This document shows positions 27,101 to 34,255 of a stretch of DNA of 64,000 bases, in pieces. The translations under genes and the position numbers were made by a program. The stretch comes from an uncultured Lachnospiraceae bacterium (lineage in GTDB: Bacteria > Bacillota > Clostridia > Lachnospirales > Lachnospiraceae): the NCBI GenBank assembly GCA_900549995.1, contig URQQ01000019.1, positions 1 through 64,000 of the forward strand. The letters run 5' to 3'. Within the stretch, counting starts at the first letter, position 1. Every line of letters starts with the position of its first letter. The notes under the pieces are model-generated. The model did not search any database. It had not been told where the DNA came from and saw only the letters and a program-made list of their open reading frames with translations.

Positions 27101-27351
27101 TAACTGTGGGATTCATACAGCTTCTCTATCTTCTGGAACATGCCTTCTCTTTGCCATTCCTTATACTTATACTCATTTTCTTTAAAAAAGCCAGCCAGTG
27201 TATCCTCATATTTTTTCTTTAGAAAATCAAGATGTTTCCCTCCAAGCACTTCTTTCCAGTACTGGAGTAATTCCTGATTCTCCTCTGCTTTTGCTGTATC
27301 TCCTGTGTATCTTCTCTCCGATAAATAAGACGCCCTCTTATAATCTATCAC
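24166..27351 (-). CDS. lanM: class II lanthipeptide synthetase LanM
   Basis: This 1061-residue bifunctional enzyme dehydrates Ser/Thr in a precursor peptide and then cyclises them with Cys. The dehydratase half (about 150-600) includes TGDLHCENLIANG and PVIVDVETL, kinase-like catalytic motifs. The LanC-like cyclase half (about 700-1050) carries the zinc ligands Cys918 (WCHGAAG) and Cys966-His967 (CHG). Length is normal for LanM (900-1100). A GTG start at 27351 follows AGGAGG by 6 bases. Its only visible substrate is the 58-residue precursor 145 bases upstream, separated by an attenuating hairpin. No LanT transporter or immunity gene follows. Confidence 0.95.
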   Translation of the reverse strand: MIDYKRASYLSERRYTGDTAKAEENQELLQYWKEVLGGKHLDFLKKKYEDTLAGFFKENEYKYKEWQREGMFQKIEKLYESHSYGIRNVWKYINRDEVIFPDFYEPYLELSIEWVYRRGNSVQWSEGMIKGLLRALIERLQSVSLRTLILEMYICRQEGKLQGENSACEYEYYQKNFINKEAYREELEEYYPVMFRSMLEIIEMSAELYVAMIQRFYNDLNEINHAFYPDHPAGKIQSINGKMADTHRNGQSVQKLLLDNGEVLIYKPHSVNNEVIYMQIMQWIYQKCKTDCPDYRIIGKEDYGWCQFVEYKTCTKRKELEDYYRKLGMNLFTAYFLGTGDLHCENLIANGSNPVIVDVETLTKMPVKSEITGVNGRIRQELERSVLYLGLLPFYSWDRNGNGINISAVSGMAGQVAQIKVPRIVNPKTSDMHVEYQNPTMEGSSNLAMLNGEFVGPQAFSKELEEGFEKAFMAVMEEKEGFYEKVKLVRESQSRYLIRDTQQYVMALISSYHPDFLSDGAERELSLYSLYEGKTEEKMQHLIVESEVEELLKGDIPYFYYEADETSLIGGSGRRIQGYFQTSVMEYLEERLQKLDQKELETQKKYIRMSMNMMPERGQNLMNAFGSIQKSGADKKPSDKILIQTACTVGDWLLQNAVYNENQTEIGWTGVMLAGFREQEWHIQPVNFYMYGGIAGICLYFHALFKISKENRYASVLRIMDEMLFRYTDQVSEDTSKLLTHQTGAYEGEGSVAFVYQLLYVMTGKMKYLHYAEKHCQVVEKLLEEDQLYDLLQGNAGAAAIFLNMWNLTEKSRYLASAVKAGESLEKSKVVMEEGIGWPSEGATRPLLGMSHGSGGMQSVLFWLGSEAEEGDRFTRLAVQALQYEDSCYDSQKNNWSDYRDLEVTDEECYNIGPVAWCHGAAGILKARQESLRYAPAKVRGILKKDIQNAFDKTMRYAIRDGHCLCHGCCGNIDILSSVSDSCIGDSSIAWKAENLCDTYAAQLAELINQGGKGMLPQEREHPGMMTGIAGIGYFLLRIVDKSLPDILFPAIRIEQKNIEK

Positions 27352-27404
27352 TGATTTCCTCCTAACACCTTCTTAAACCGGCTGCCTGCCGGCCATTATC
27401 ATCA

Positions 27405-27454
27405 CAAAAAGGCTGCTGTCCATCAGCCACCTGGCTTTCAGAACAGCAGCCTTA
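27405..27454 (-). terminator. partial terminator between precursor and LanM
   Basis: AAGGCTGCTGT pairs with ACAGCAGCCTT, followed by TTTTT on the minus strand. A leaky terminator here would give more precursor than synthetase mRNA, a common layout in lanthipeptide operons. Confidence 0.75.
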
Positions 27455-27496
27455 GCCACTCACTATTTCCCTCATAAAATAAGATGGCAAACTACT

Positions 27497-27673
27497 TTAG
27501 CAGCAGATCAGTGTATACCAAGCTGCACATGCTTTAGTTGTTGTTGAACGCATATCAATTCCATTGTCTCCGCTCAGACGGTTCATCTCCTGAATCTCCT
27601 TTGCTGAGTCTCCTGCTGGATTGTATACCTTACTGCCTTCACTTGCCTTTAAGATATCTCTTCTCTTATTCAT
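27497..27673 (-). CDS. lanA: class II lanthipeptide precursor peptide
   Basis: This 58-residue peptide starts at an ATG preceded by AGGAGG. The charged leader (about 1-42) contains NPAGD at 18-22 followed by an EIQEM helix, similar to leaders of lichenicidin/haloduracin-type peptides. The C-terminus from residue 43 reads STTTKACAAWYTLICC and holds five possible dehydration sites (Ser43, Thr44-46, Thr54) and three Cys (49, 57, 58), so up to three thioether rings. No Gly-Gly or Gly-Ala cleavage motif is present; Arg42 precedes the Ser/Thr-rich core. LanM is the next gene. The core does not match ruminococcin A or lacticin 481, though those also end in CC. Confidence 0.88.
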   Translation of the reverse strand: MNKRRDILKASEGSKVYNPAGDSAKEIQEMNRLSGDNGIDMRSTTTKACAAWYTLICC

Positions 27674-27708
27674 ATGCTATCCTCCTGTTTAAAATTTTTC
27701 TTTCTGTT

Positions 27709-27770
27709 ATTTTACAACAAAACGATACCACTTTTGTTAGTTTGTCCGTTATCTCGACTTTTTTGTCCGT
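27709..27770 (-). promoter_or_regulatory. precursor promoter with tandem LytTR-type sites
   Basis: On the minus strand ACGGACAAA occurs twice in direct orientation, 21 bp (two helical turns) apart: TGTCCGT on the plus strand at 27743-27749 and 27764-27770. The -10 TAAAAT is at 27709-27714, 28 bases from the nearer repeat, and no good -35 is visible, which suits an activated promoter. LytTR regulators such as AgrA bind direct repeats at this spacing; the likely binder is the regulator at 29074-29790. Confidence 0.7.
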
Positions 27771-29077
27771 CAATCGTACATTGTGATACTTATTTCGAAC
27801 TCTTTGTCATCATATCGGTACTTCATAACCCCTTCGTATTTCTCCACAACGGCATTTACACTTGCAAGTCCAAGTCCATGAAGTCCTTTTTTCTCCTTTA
27901 TTGTAATCAGTTTACCATTCTTTTCTACTGGTTTAATACCAAGACTGTTATTTACCTTTACAACAAGAATATTCCCCTTGCTTCTGATGATTACCTTTAT
28001 CCAGGGTTTACCAATTACTACTTTTTTACATGCTTCTATAGAATTATCCATAACATTTGAAAGTACTGTACATATATCTTGATCCGCAATATGATCTAAT
28101 TCAATTTTGTCTGTTTCAATATCACATCTGATACCAGCATTTACCGCCTCAGATCTTTTATAATTTAATATCAAATCAATCACATCATTTCCAGACCATA
28201 CTCTCCGGTCAAGTGCTGCCATCGGTTCCCTTATGCCATAGACATATTCATTTACTTTATCCCATCTCTCTTCCTTACAGTATTCATATATAACATTCAA
28301 GTGATTTTTAAAATCATGAAACTGCTCTGCATTTAATCTGTATAACTCATACATCTCCGTATAATTATGTTCCAGAAGTTCATTGCGTATGCTGATCATC
28401 TGCTCCTTTTGTTTTGCCTTAAGATAAGCAAGTGCAAGTGTCGAAAGAAGAAGCAATATCATTATAATACATAAAATAACGAACCATACTGATATTGACA
28501 TTACAAGATGTTCATCCACAAAAATTTTCTGAAAATATAGAATTCCAACAATACCTACAAATGCAATGGCCAAAAGTTTCTGATACTCCAATTGAATTTC
28601 AATATGATTTTTTCTGATAAATAATTCCGCGCCTATCATAAACAAAGTCACAATCACACGAATAGTGAACAAGACCATTATTTTCAAACTTGTGGTATGG
28701 AATAAAAACTCTTCATATGATATTTTATTCCCATGAAACCATACAACCGCAAATGCCCCCAGAAAATCAAACAGTGTAAGAATACTGTTAAAAATACATA
28801 TCAAAAGAAAATGTATCCACTTTTGTTCTTTCACAATTATAACCACAGAAAGCCAGGTAAAAAGTATAATTGTAAACAGAAAAAGATAGGAAAAGAAGAC
28901 TATTTTTTTATTATAATATATCTGTGTTCCAAGAAATAAAACCCAGAATCCTAAATAAACTTTGTGCTTTAAAAATTTTTCTCTGCATTCTTCTGAAAGC
29001 ATTCCTAAAAACAGATATCCCATAATTGCTTCCATAATTACAGATGCACCTTGAACTACCAGCATTAACATACTCAT
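27770..29077 (-). CDS. AgrC-type sensor histidine kinase (GHKL family)
   Basis: This 435-residue membrane kinase has about six hydrophobic segments in its first 210 residues and a cytoplasmic GHKL ATPase domain. The phospho-acceptor region is FHDFKNHLNVI; the ATP-binding motifs are SNVMDNSIEAC (N box) and GLGLASV (G box). AgrC-type kinases sense peptides at the membrane, so the modified lanthipeptide is a plausible signal. The ATG at 29077 follows GGAGGG and overlaps the response regulator stop (ATGA). The reverse order and coupling mark one operon. Its last codons carry one of the LytTR sites. Confidence 0.88.
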   Translation of the reverse strand: MSMLMLVVQGASVIMEAIMGYLFLGMLSEECREKFLKHKVYLGFWVLFLGTQIYYNKKIVFFSYLFLFTIILFTWLSVVIIVKEQKWIHFLLICIFNSILTLFDFLGAFAVVWFHGNKISYEEFLFHTTSLKIMVLFTIRVIVTLFMIGAELFIRKNHIEIQLEYQKLLAIAFVGIVGILYFQKIFVDEHLVMSISVWFVILCIIMILLLLSTLALAYLKAKQKEQMISIRNELLEHNYTEMYELYRLNAEQFHDFKNHLNVIYEYCKEERWDKVNEYVYGIREPMAALDRRVWSGNDVIDLILNYKRSEAVNAGIRCDIETDKIELDHIADQDICTVLSNVMDNSIEACKKVVIGKPWIKVIIRSKGNILVVKVNNSLGIKPVEKNGKLITIKEKKGLHGLGLASVNAVVEKYEGVMKYRYDDKEFEISITMYD

Positions 29078-29790
29078 ATATGATCCCTCCAATAGGCATT
29101 AATCTGCTCTTTCACCTCACGAAGATGTGGCTTGCTGATTCTGAGGCTGATATCCTCACCCAGATCAACACTTGTATTCTTTACTCTGGTAATATTTGCA
29201 ATGTTTACTACTACACCACGATCAATATATACGAATTCCGGCCGGTTCATCTCCTCATACACCTGTTTCATACTTTTTCTGACCTGCTTGTCCCCATCTT
29301 TGGTGACAAACACCGTATTCTTTTCATCTTTCTTTAAATACAGAATATTTTTATAATAAACTCTTTCATATCTGGAATTTGTCTGTATGTAATAAAAGCT
29401 GTTTCTGCCTTCCCTGATTTCTTTTGCTACATCTTTCAATGCTTTTGGCAGCTTTTCCCTGACCTGGCTTTTTAATATGTATCGATAAGCATTTACTTCA
29501 TACCCATCAATTGCAAATTCCGGATGAGAGGTGATAAAGATAATGATTGATTCCATATCTTCTTCATGTATTTTTCTTGCAAGATCCATCCCCGTAATCC
29601 CAGGCATCTCAATGTCCAGAAGATAAATATCATGAATTTTTCTTTCCTGAATTTCAAAACTTACATTCTCCGCTTTTGTAAATGAATGCAGGCTGATAAT
29701 CTCCTCTTCCTCTTCAAATGTCTCCCTGACAATTCCAGACATAATCTCAATACTGTCTTTATCATCGTCTACTATAGCTACCTTTAACAT
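29074..29790 (-). CDS. LytTR family response regulator (AgrA-type)
   Basis: This 238-residue regulator has a receiver domain (1-125) with acidic pocket Asp8-Asp10, phosphorylation site Asp59 in LLDIEMPG, and a C-terminal LytTR DNA-binding domain (about 135-235). It is partnered with the kinase encoded downstream. LytTR domains bind direct repeats about two helical turns apart; such repeats occur upstream of the precursor and upstream of the structured RNA, which are its likely targets. Confidence 0.92.
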   Translation of the reverse strand: MLKVAIVDDDKDSIEIMSGIVRETFEEEEEIISLHSFTKAENVSFEIQERKIHDIYLLDIEMPGITGMDLARKIHEEDMESIIIFITSHPEFAIDGYEVNAYRYILKSQVREKLPKALKDVAKEIREGRNSFYYIQTNSRYERVYYKNILYLKKDEKNTVFVTKDGDKQVRKSMKQVYEEMNRPEFVYIDRGVVVNIANITRVKNTSVDLGEDISLRISKPHLREVKEQINAYWRDHI

Positions 29791-29861
29791 CTAATGCCCT
29801 CCCGTACTGTACCTCATAACCATATCTCCTGAATATAAATGGAAGTTCTGGTTATTTTTTC

Positions 29862-29891
29862 ATTATAACAGAATATAACTCTTACTGTGAA
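29862..29891 (-). promoter_or_regulatory. promoter of the two-component operon
   Basis: TTCACA and TATAAT on the minus strand are 18 bases apart, about 70 bases before the response regulator start. No ACGGACA repeat is seen here, so the regulator genes may be expressed constitutively. Confidence 0.55.
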
Positions 29892-29917
29892 GTATGTTCT
29901 GTTTTCTATAAAGAACC

Positions 29918-29971
29918 AAAAAAATGATTCCTGTAGAACGACATGAACTGTCTCTTATCAGGAATCATTTT
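29918..29971. terminator. terminator of the AI-2E family gene
   Basis: AAAATGATTCCTG pairs with CAGGAATCATTTT, with T-rich flanks on both sides. Confidence 0.8.
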
Positions 29972-29976
29972 AATAT

Positions 29977-31167
29977 TTACTGTTCTATATCATCTTTCAT
30001 GAGTTCACCTGACTGATTATCCAGCGTGATCTCTTTTTTCTTAAGCCTGTTGTATACATAACCGCGGAACAGCGTGTACAGTACAGATACTACGGGAATG
30101 AAAATAAGCATACCAACAATTCCCATCAGGCTCCCTCCGATACTGACTGCTGCCAGAACCCAGATAGAAGGAAGTCCGACCGAACCTCCCACTACATGAG
30201 GATAGATCAGGTTACCTTCAATCTGCTGGAGTATAAGGAACATTATGATAAATCCAAGCGCCTGCATCGGGTTCACCATCAGGATCAGGAATGCTCCGAT
30301 CACACATCCGATAAATGCTCCAAAGATCGGTATCAATGCTGTAAATGCAATCAGAACACCTATCAGAAGCGCATATGGGAATCTGAAAACGGACATTGTT
30401 ATAAAGAACATCGTTCCAAGAATCACAGCTTCCACACACTGTCCTGTAAGGAAATTAGAAAATGTCCTGTAAGTCAGAGAACATACATTCACAAACTTTT
30501 CAACACTTTCTTTTTTCATAAACGCATATGCAACTTTCCTTACCTGAACATTCAGCTTTTCCTTTTGTAAAAGAATATAGCAGGCAAATACAAATGCAAT
30601 GAAGAACGTTGTCACTCCGCTTACAATACTGCCAACTGCAGCAAATGTAGAATTCAGTACACTGCCGGCCCCATTTCTGAAGAAATCCACAGCGCTTTTT
30701 ATCATCTCATCCCAGTTAAACTGCAGACTGCTGATCCACGAAGCGATGTCCTGATTATTTTTGAAAAGATCTCTGGCCCAGTCCTGAAGTGTCGGAATAA
30801 AATTCTGTATACTTCCTCCAAGGCTTACCACCGTACTTCCAAGCTGAGGTACTACCACACGCATTACTATGCTGATCACAAGCAAAACAGATAACAGCGT
30901 AAGAACGAGGCTTACCGGACGGGCAAGCTTCTTCGTAAACTTCTTTTCCTTAACCATCTTATTTTGAAACAGATGCCGTTCAAAGAAATTCATCGGAACA
31001 TTTATGATAAATGCAATCGCTGCTCCAAGCAGGAAGGGAAAAAGAATATTTAAAATAAACTTCACACCGTCAAGAACTACTTCATATTTAATCAGGAGAA
31101 CTACAATCAAAATTGTAAACAGTATCAGTCCCCTGATCTTCTTCATATTTTCTCTATTTAACTCCAC
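29977..31167 (-). CDS. AI-2E family transporter (YtvI/TqsA-like)
   Basis: This 396-residue protein with about seven or eight membrane segments belongs to the AI-2 exporter superfamily, whose members include Na+/H+ antiporters and proteins of unknown substrate. Family marks include the N-terminal FLLGAAIAFIINVPMNFFE and the C-terminal LPSIWVLAAVSIGGSLMGIVGMLIFIP. The GTG start at 31167 follows AGGTGA and lies 8 bases after the P-type ATPase stop, so both are probably one transcript under the Mn2+ riboswitch. Confidence 0.85.
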   Translation of the reverse strand: MELNRENMKKIRGLILFTILIVVLLIKYEVVLDGVKFILNILFPFLLGAAIAFIINVPMNFFERHLFQNKMVKEKKFTKKLARPVSLVLTLLSVLLVISIVMRVVVPQLGSTVVSLGGSIQNFIPTLQDWARDLFKNNQDIASWISSLQFNWDEMIKSAVDFFRNGAGSVLNSTFAAVGSIVSGVTTFFIAFVFACYILLQKEKLNVQVRKVAYAFMKKESVEKFVNVCSLTYRTFSNFLTGQCVEAVILGTMFFITMSVFRFPYALLIGVLIAFTALIPIFGAFIGCVIGAFLILMVNPMQALGFIIMFLILQQIEGNLIYPHVVGGSVGLPSIWVLAAVSIGGSLMGIVGMLIFIPVVSVLYTLFRGYVYNRLKKKEITLDNQSGELMKDDIEQ

Positions 31168-31175
31168 ACAATCAC

Positions 31176-33794
31176 CTATTTCCTATTTTTGAAAACCAAT
31201 TTTATCTTCTTCATCAATTGAATCAGCGGGAGGTTCACAGCAGCCATTCCGTAGACTGTCCATAACTGTCCCATTGTAAGTGTCTGTACCTTAAATATAC
31301 TCTGAAGTGCAGGTACCGTCATAACACAGGTAATTAGTACAAAACCGATCAGAAATGCGCCGATCAGATAAATATTATTAAAGAATCTCTTTTTAAATAA
31401 AAGCGGCTCATCACATTTGCAGTTAAATCCATGAACCAGCCTTGCCGTACATAATGTGCCAAATGCCATCGTACTTGCAAGCAGAGCATTCCCACCTCTG
31501 TATCCAATCAGAAATGCAATCATCGTTGTAATTCCAATGCAAAGACCTTCGGTACCTATTTTGACAAGGAAATTCTTCGTCAATATCATCTCATTCTTCG
31601 GACGGGGCTTTTCATTCATCACGTCCATCGTGTGAGGTTCCAGTCCAAGCGCGATCGCAGGAAGGCTGTCAGTCAACAGGTTGATAAAAAGCAGATGCAC
31701 TGGCGCAAACGGTACCGGAAGACCTGCGACTGAAGCATATAGTACAGCAAGTATCGCCCCAAAATTACCTGATAACAGAAACTGGATGGAATTCTTAATA
31801 TTCCGGTAGACATTTCTGCCGTTTTCCACTGCTTTAATAATGGTGGCAAAGTTATCATCTGTCAATACCATAGATGCAGCATCTTTAGAAACTTCACTGC
31901 CCGTGATTCCCATGGCTACTCCGATATCTGCCTGTTTCAGTGCCGGCGCGTCATTTACCCCGTCTCCTGTCATCGAGACAATGTTTCCCTTTTCCTGCCA
32001 TGCCCTGACAATCCTGATCTTATGCTCCGGAGATACCCTTGCATATACTGAAATATGTTCTACAAATTCTTTCAACTCTTCATCTGTGAGTGAATCAATT
32101 GCTGCCCCTTCACATGCTTCTGATTCGTCTTTCAGAATTCCGATTCTTTTTGCAATTGCTGCCGCTGTCACTTTATGGTCACCAGTAATCATTACCGGCT
32201 TAATTCCGGCTCTTATACACTCTTCTACCGCTGCTTTTGATTCTTCTCTTGGAGGATCCATCATTGCAATCAGTCCGAGGAATATGAGGTCATCTTCATC
32301 CTCTGTGGTTAAGCCATGCCCCTGATCAATCCTCTTGTATGCAAATGCAAGCACACGGAGTCCGTCTCTTGAAAATTCCTGATTCTGCCTTTCAACCGCT
32401 TCTTTGTCTTCTTCTGTAACCGGACAGACCTCTCCATCCTTTCTGATATATAAAATACGGTTCAGCAGGACATCAACAGCCCCTTTTGTGATCATCACAG
32501 AACCGTCTTCCAGCTCATGCGCCGTTGACATTAACTTTCTGTCACTGTCAAAGGGTACCTCGCTTCTCCTTGGATATTTACTTCTCACATCCAGAGCATC
32601 AATCCCATATCTGCTTCCAATATTAATCAGTGCAGTCTCTGTTGGATCACCAATCTCCACTCCATCTACATTTGTAGAGTCATTGCAAAGAATGCTGTAT
32701 CTTAGAAGCCTCTTCTGAAGATCATCTTTCAGGTCTATCTGCGACGCAGGTATTCTTTTGCCATTTACATAATAATCTTCAACCGTCATTTTATTCTGTG
32801 TCAGTGTTCCCGTTTTATCTGAACAGATCACAGACACACTGCCAAGCCCCTCTACTGCCTGAAGCTTTCGGATAATCGCATGTTCTTTTGCCATTTTCTG
32901 GGTGCCAAATGATAAAACGATTGTAACAATGGAACTCAGCGCCTCCGGGATGGCCGCTACTGCAAGCGCTACCGCAAATAAAAATGCGTCACCCATGGAT
33001 TGTCCCCTGAATACATTAATTCCAAATAATATTCCACAAAAGATAAGAATTAATATGGATAGTTTCTGTCCAAACTGATCCAGATTCACCTGCAGCGGTG
33101 TTCTTTTCTCAGAGGCTGTCTTCAGCATACCTGCGATCTTTCCAACCTCTGTTTCCATTCCGACAGATGTTACAAGAAATGATCCTCGTCCGTATGTCAC
33201 AAAACTTCCGGAGAATACCATATTCGTCTGGTCTCCCAGAGGAACTTCTCCCTTAATTGCTTCCACCGTCTTATCGACGCCAAGGCTTTCCCCGGTCAGC
33301 GCACTTTCGTCAATCTTAAGACTGGCATTATTTAAAATTCTCCCGTCCGCCGGCACACAGTCCCCGGCTTCCAGCATTACTTCATCACCGACAGTAATTT
33401 CAGATGCCGGAATCTTTATAATATTACCGCCTCTTAACACTTTCGCTTCGGGTCCAGACAGCTTTTTCAGACTGTCAAGTGACTGCTCTGCTTTCACAGT
33501 CTGCACGGTACCCAAAATCGCATTGACTGTAATTACAATTAATATAACAATAGCACTCTCCGCGTCTCCAAGAAAACCGGATACAACCGCCGCACAAATC
33601 AGTATAATTACAAGAAAATCCTTAAACTGTTCCAGAAAGATCTGGTAAATGCTTTTTTTCTTCCCCTCTGCCAGTTCATTGGGACCGTATTGCTCTTGAT
33701 GTATCTTTACATCTTCCTCAGTCAGTGGATCTTCATGTCCATTCACTGTTTTTCTTACTTCTTTCTGTGACATCTGATAAAATAATTCTTTCAT
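31176..33794 (-). CDS. P-type cation-transporting ATPase, probable Mn2+/Ca2+ exporter
   Basis: This 872-residue P2-type ATPase has an N-terminal cation-ATPase segment (NGHEDPLTEEDV), actuator motif TGES, phosphorylation site DKTGTLT, hinge MTGDGVNDAPALK and about ten membrane segments. By sequence it would be called a Ca2+ ATPase. The yybP-ykoY riboswitch in its leader argues that Mn2+ is a physiological substrate, as for YoaB-type pumps of lactococci. The second in-frame ATG at 33794 is chosen because GGAGG lies 7 bases upstream; the first (33800) is too close. It is followed by the AI-2E gene. Confidence 0.9.
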   Translation of the reverse strand: MKELFYQMSQKEVRKTVNGHEDPLTEEDVKIHQEQYGPNELAEGKKKSIYQIFLEQFKDFLVIILICAAVVSGFLGDAESAIVILIVITVNAILGTVQTVKAEQSLDSLKKLSGPEAKVLRGGNIIKIPASEITVGDEVMLEAGDCVPADGRILNNASLKIDESALTGESLGVDKTVEAIKGEVPLGDQTNMVFSGSFVTYGRGSFLVTSVGMETEVGKIAGMLKTASEKRTPLQVNLDQFGQKLSILILIFCGILFGINVFRGQSMGDAFLFAVALAVAAIPEALSSIVTIVLSFGTQKMAKEHAIIRKLQAVEGLGSVSVICSDKTGTLTQNKMTVEDYYVNGKRIPASQIDLKDDLQKRLLRYSILCNDSTNVDGVEIGDPTETALINIGSRYGIDALDVRSKYPRRSEVPFDSDRKLMSTAHELEDGSVMITKGAVDVLLNRILYIRKDGEVCPVTEEDKEAVERQNQEFSRDGLRVLAFAYKRIDQGHGLTTEDEDDLIFLGLIAMMDPPREESKAAVEECIRAGIKPVMITGDHKVTAAAIAKRIGILKDESEACEGAAIDSLTDEELKEFVEHISVYARVSPEHKIRIVRAWQEKGNIVSMTGDGVNDAPALKQADIGVAMGITGSEVSKDAASMVLTDDNFATIIKAVENGRNVYRNIKNSIQFLLSGNFGAILAVLYASVAGLPVPFAPVHLLFINLLTDSLPAIALGLEPHTMDVMNEKPRPKNEMILTKNFLVKIGTEGLCIGITTMIAFLIGYRGGNALLASTMAFGTLCTARLVHGFNCKCDEPLLFKKRFFNNIYLIGAFLIGFVLITCVMTVPALQSIFKVQTLTMGQLWTVYGMAAVNLPLIQLMKKIKLVFKNRK

Positions 33795-33866
33795 TGCCAT
33801 TCCTCCATCATTCTTCTGATTAATGGTTCCCTCACTAGTCTCCTTTTAAACGTACGGGCATCTGTA

Positions 33867-33900
33867 ATGCCATTTCAGATGCAGGCATCTTCTCTGGCAT
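33867..33900. repeat. 34-bp hairpin repeat, copy A
   Basis: This hairpin (arms ATGCCA/TGGCAT and GATGC/GCATC with a purine-rich internal loop) is identical to copy B at 33981-34014 except for one base at the centre. It lies in the leader of the P-type ATPase gene, 67 bases before the start codon. Confidence 0.8.
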
Positions 33901-33910
33901 TTCTTCTTAA

Positions 33911-34054
33911 TTTTACGCCATGCATACCTCGTGACTTTGTCACTCGGTCGCGGGCTTGCGCCCTATAAGCTCTGACAGATATGCCATTTCAGATGCAAGC
34001 ATCTTCTCTGGCATTTCTGTCAGAGCTTGCATGGCTTTATGCCTACACGTAAAA
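33911..34054 (-). repeat. nested inverted-repeat element in the ATPase leader
   Basis: Outer arms TTTTACG/CGTAAAA and CCATGC/GCATGG enclose a long arm (AAGCTCTGACAG 33967-33978 with CTGTCAGAGCTT 34017-34028) that itself holds copy B of the 34-bp hairpin (33981-34014). Two further small hairpins on the minus strand (GGGCgcaaGCCC, GTGACaaaGTCAC) lie inside the outer arms. The result is a cloverleaf-like fold between riboswitch terminator and coding sequence. It is unlike any element I recognise: a structured leader or a small inserted repeat. Confidence 0.65.
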
Positions 34055-34055
34055 A

Positions 34056-34093
34056 GAGACTTTTATTGCATGGGAACATGCAATAAAAGTCTC
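34056..34093 (-). terminator. riboswitch-controlled terminator of the ATPase gene
   Basis: GAGACTTTTATTGCATG pairs perfectly with CATGCAATAAAAGTCTC (17 bp, 4-base loop) and is followed by five Ts on the minus strand. The 5' arm includes the CTTTTATT strand that closes P1 of the upstream aptamer, so aptamer and terminator are mutually exclusive. Confidence 0.9.
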
Positions 34094-34187
34094 GCTGTTT
34101 CATTACGATACGGATGAATGATCATCGTACTGACGACATCGTAAACACATAAGAAGGTAAATTATGTGTTAGCTACTCCCTTTTATT
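34082..34187 (-). promoter_or_regulatory. yybP-ykoY Mn2+ riboswitch aptamer
   Basis: On the minus strand P1 is AATAAAAG/CTTTTATT. The conserved 5' segment GGGAGTAGC follows P1. A hairpin AACACATAA/TTATGTGTT comes next, then GTCGTCAGTACG, a second hairpin, and the conserved 3' AACAGCGAGAC. This matches the yybP-ykoY (manganese) class. Overlap with the terminator predicts that Mn2+ binding turns on the P-type ATPase gene. Confidence 0.88.
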
Positions 34188-34199
34188 AATATAGTCTTA

Positions 34200-34228
34200 A
34201 ATATAAATGCTGTGAAAGGAAATGTCAA
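34200..34228 (-). promoter_or_regulatory. promoter of the riboswitch-ATPase unit
   Basis: TTGACA and TATATT are 17 bases apart on the minus strand, placing the transcript start just before the aptamer. Confidence 0.8.
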
Positions 34229-34255
34229 TAAAATAATTGTTAAATACTAATATTT

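Noticed and set aside
24166..27673. The lanthipeptide as ruminococcin A
   Set aside because: Ruminococcin A loci have several precursors with a GG-type leader and a lacticin-481-like core, plus a transporter. This precursor has a different core, no GG site and no transporter.
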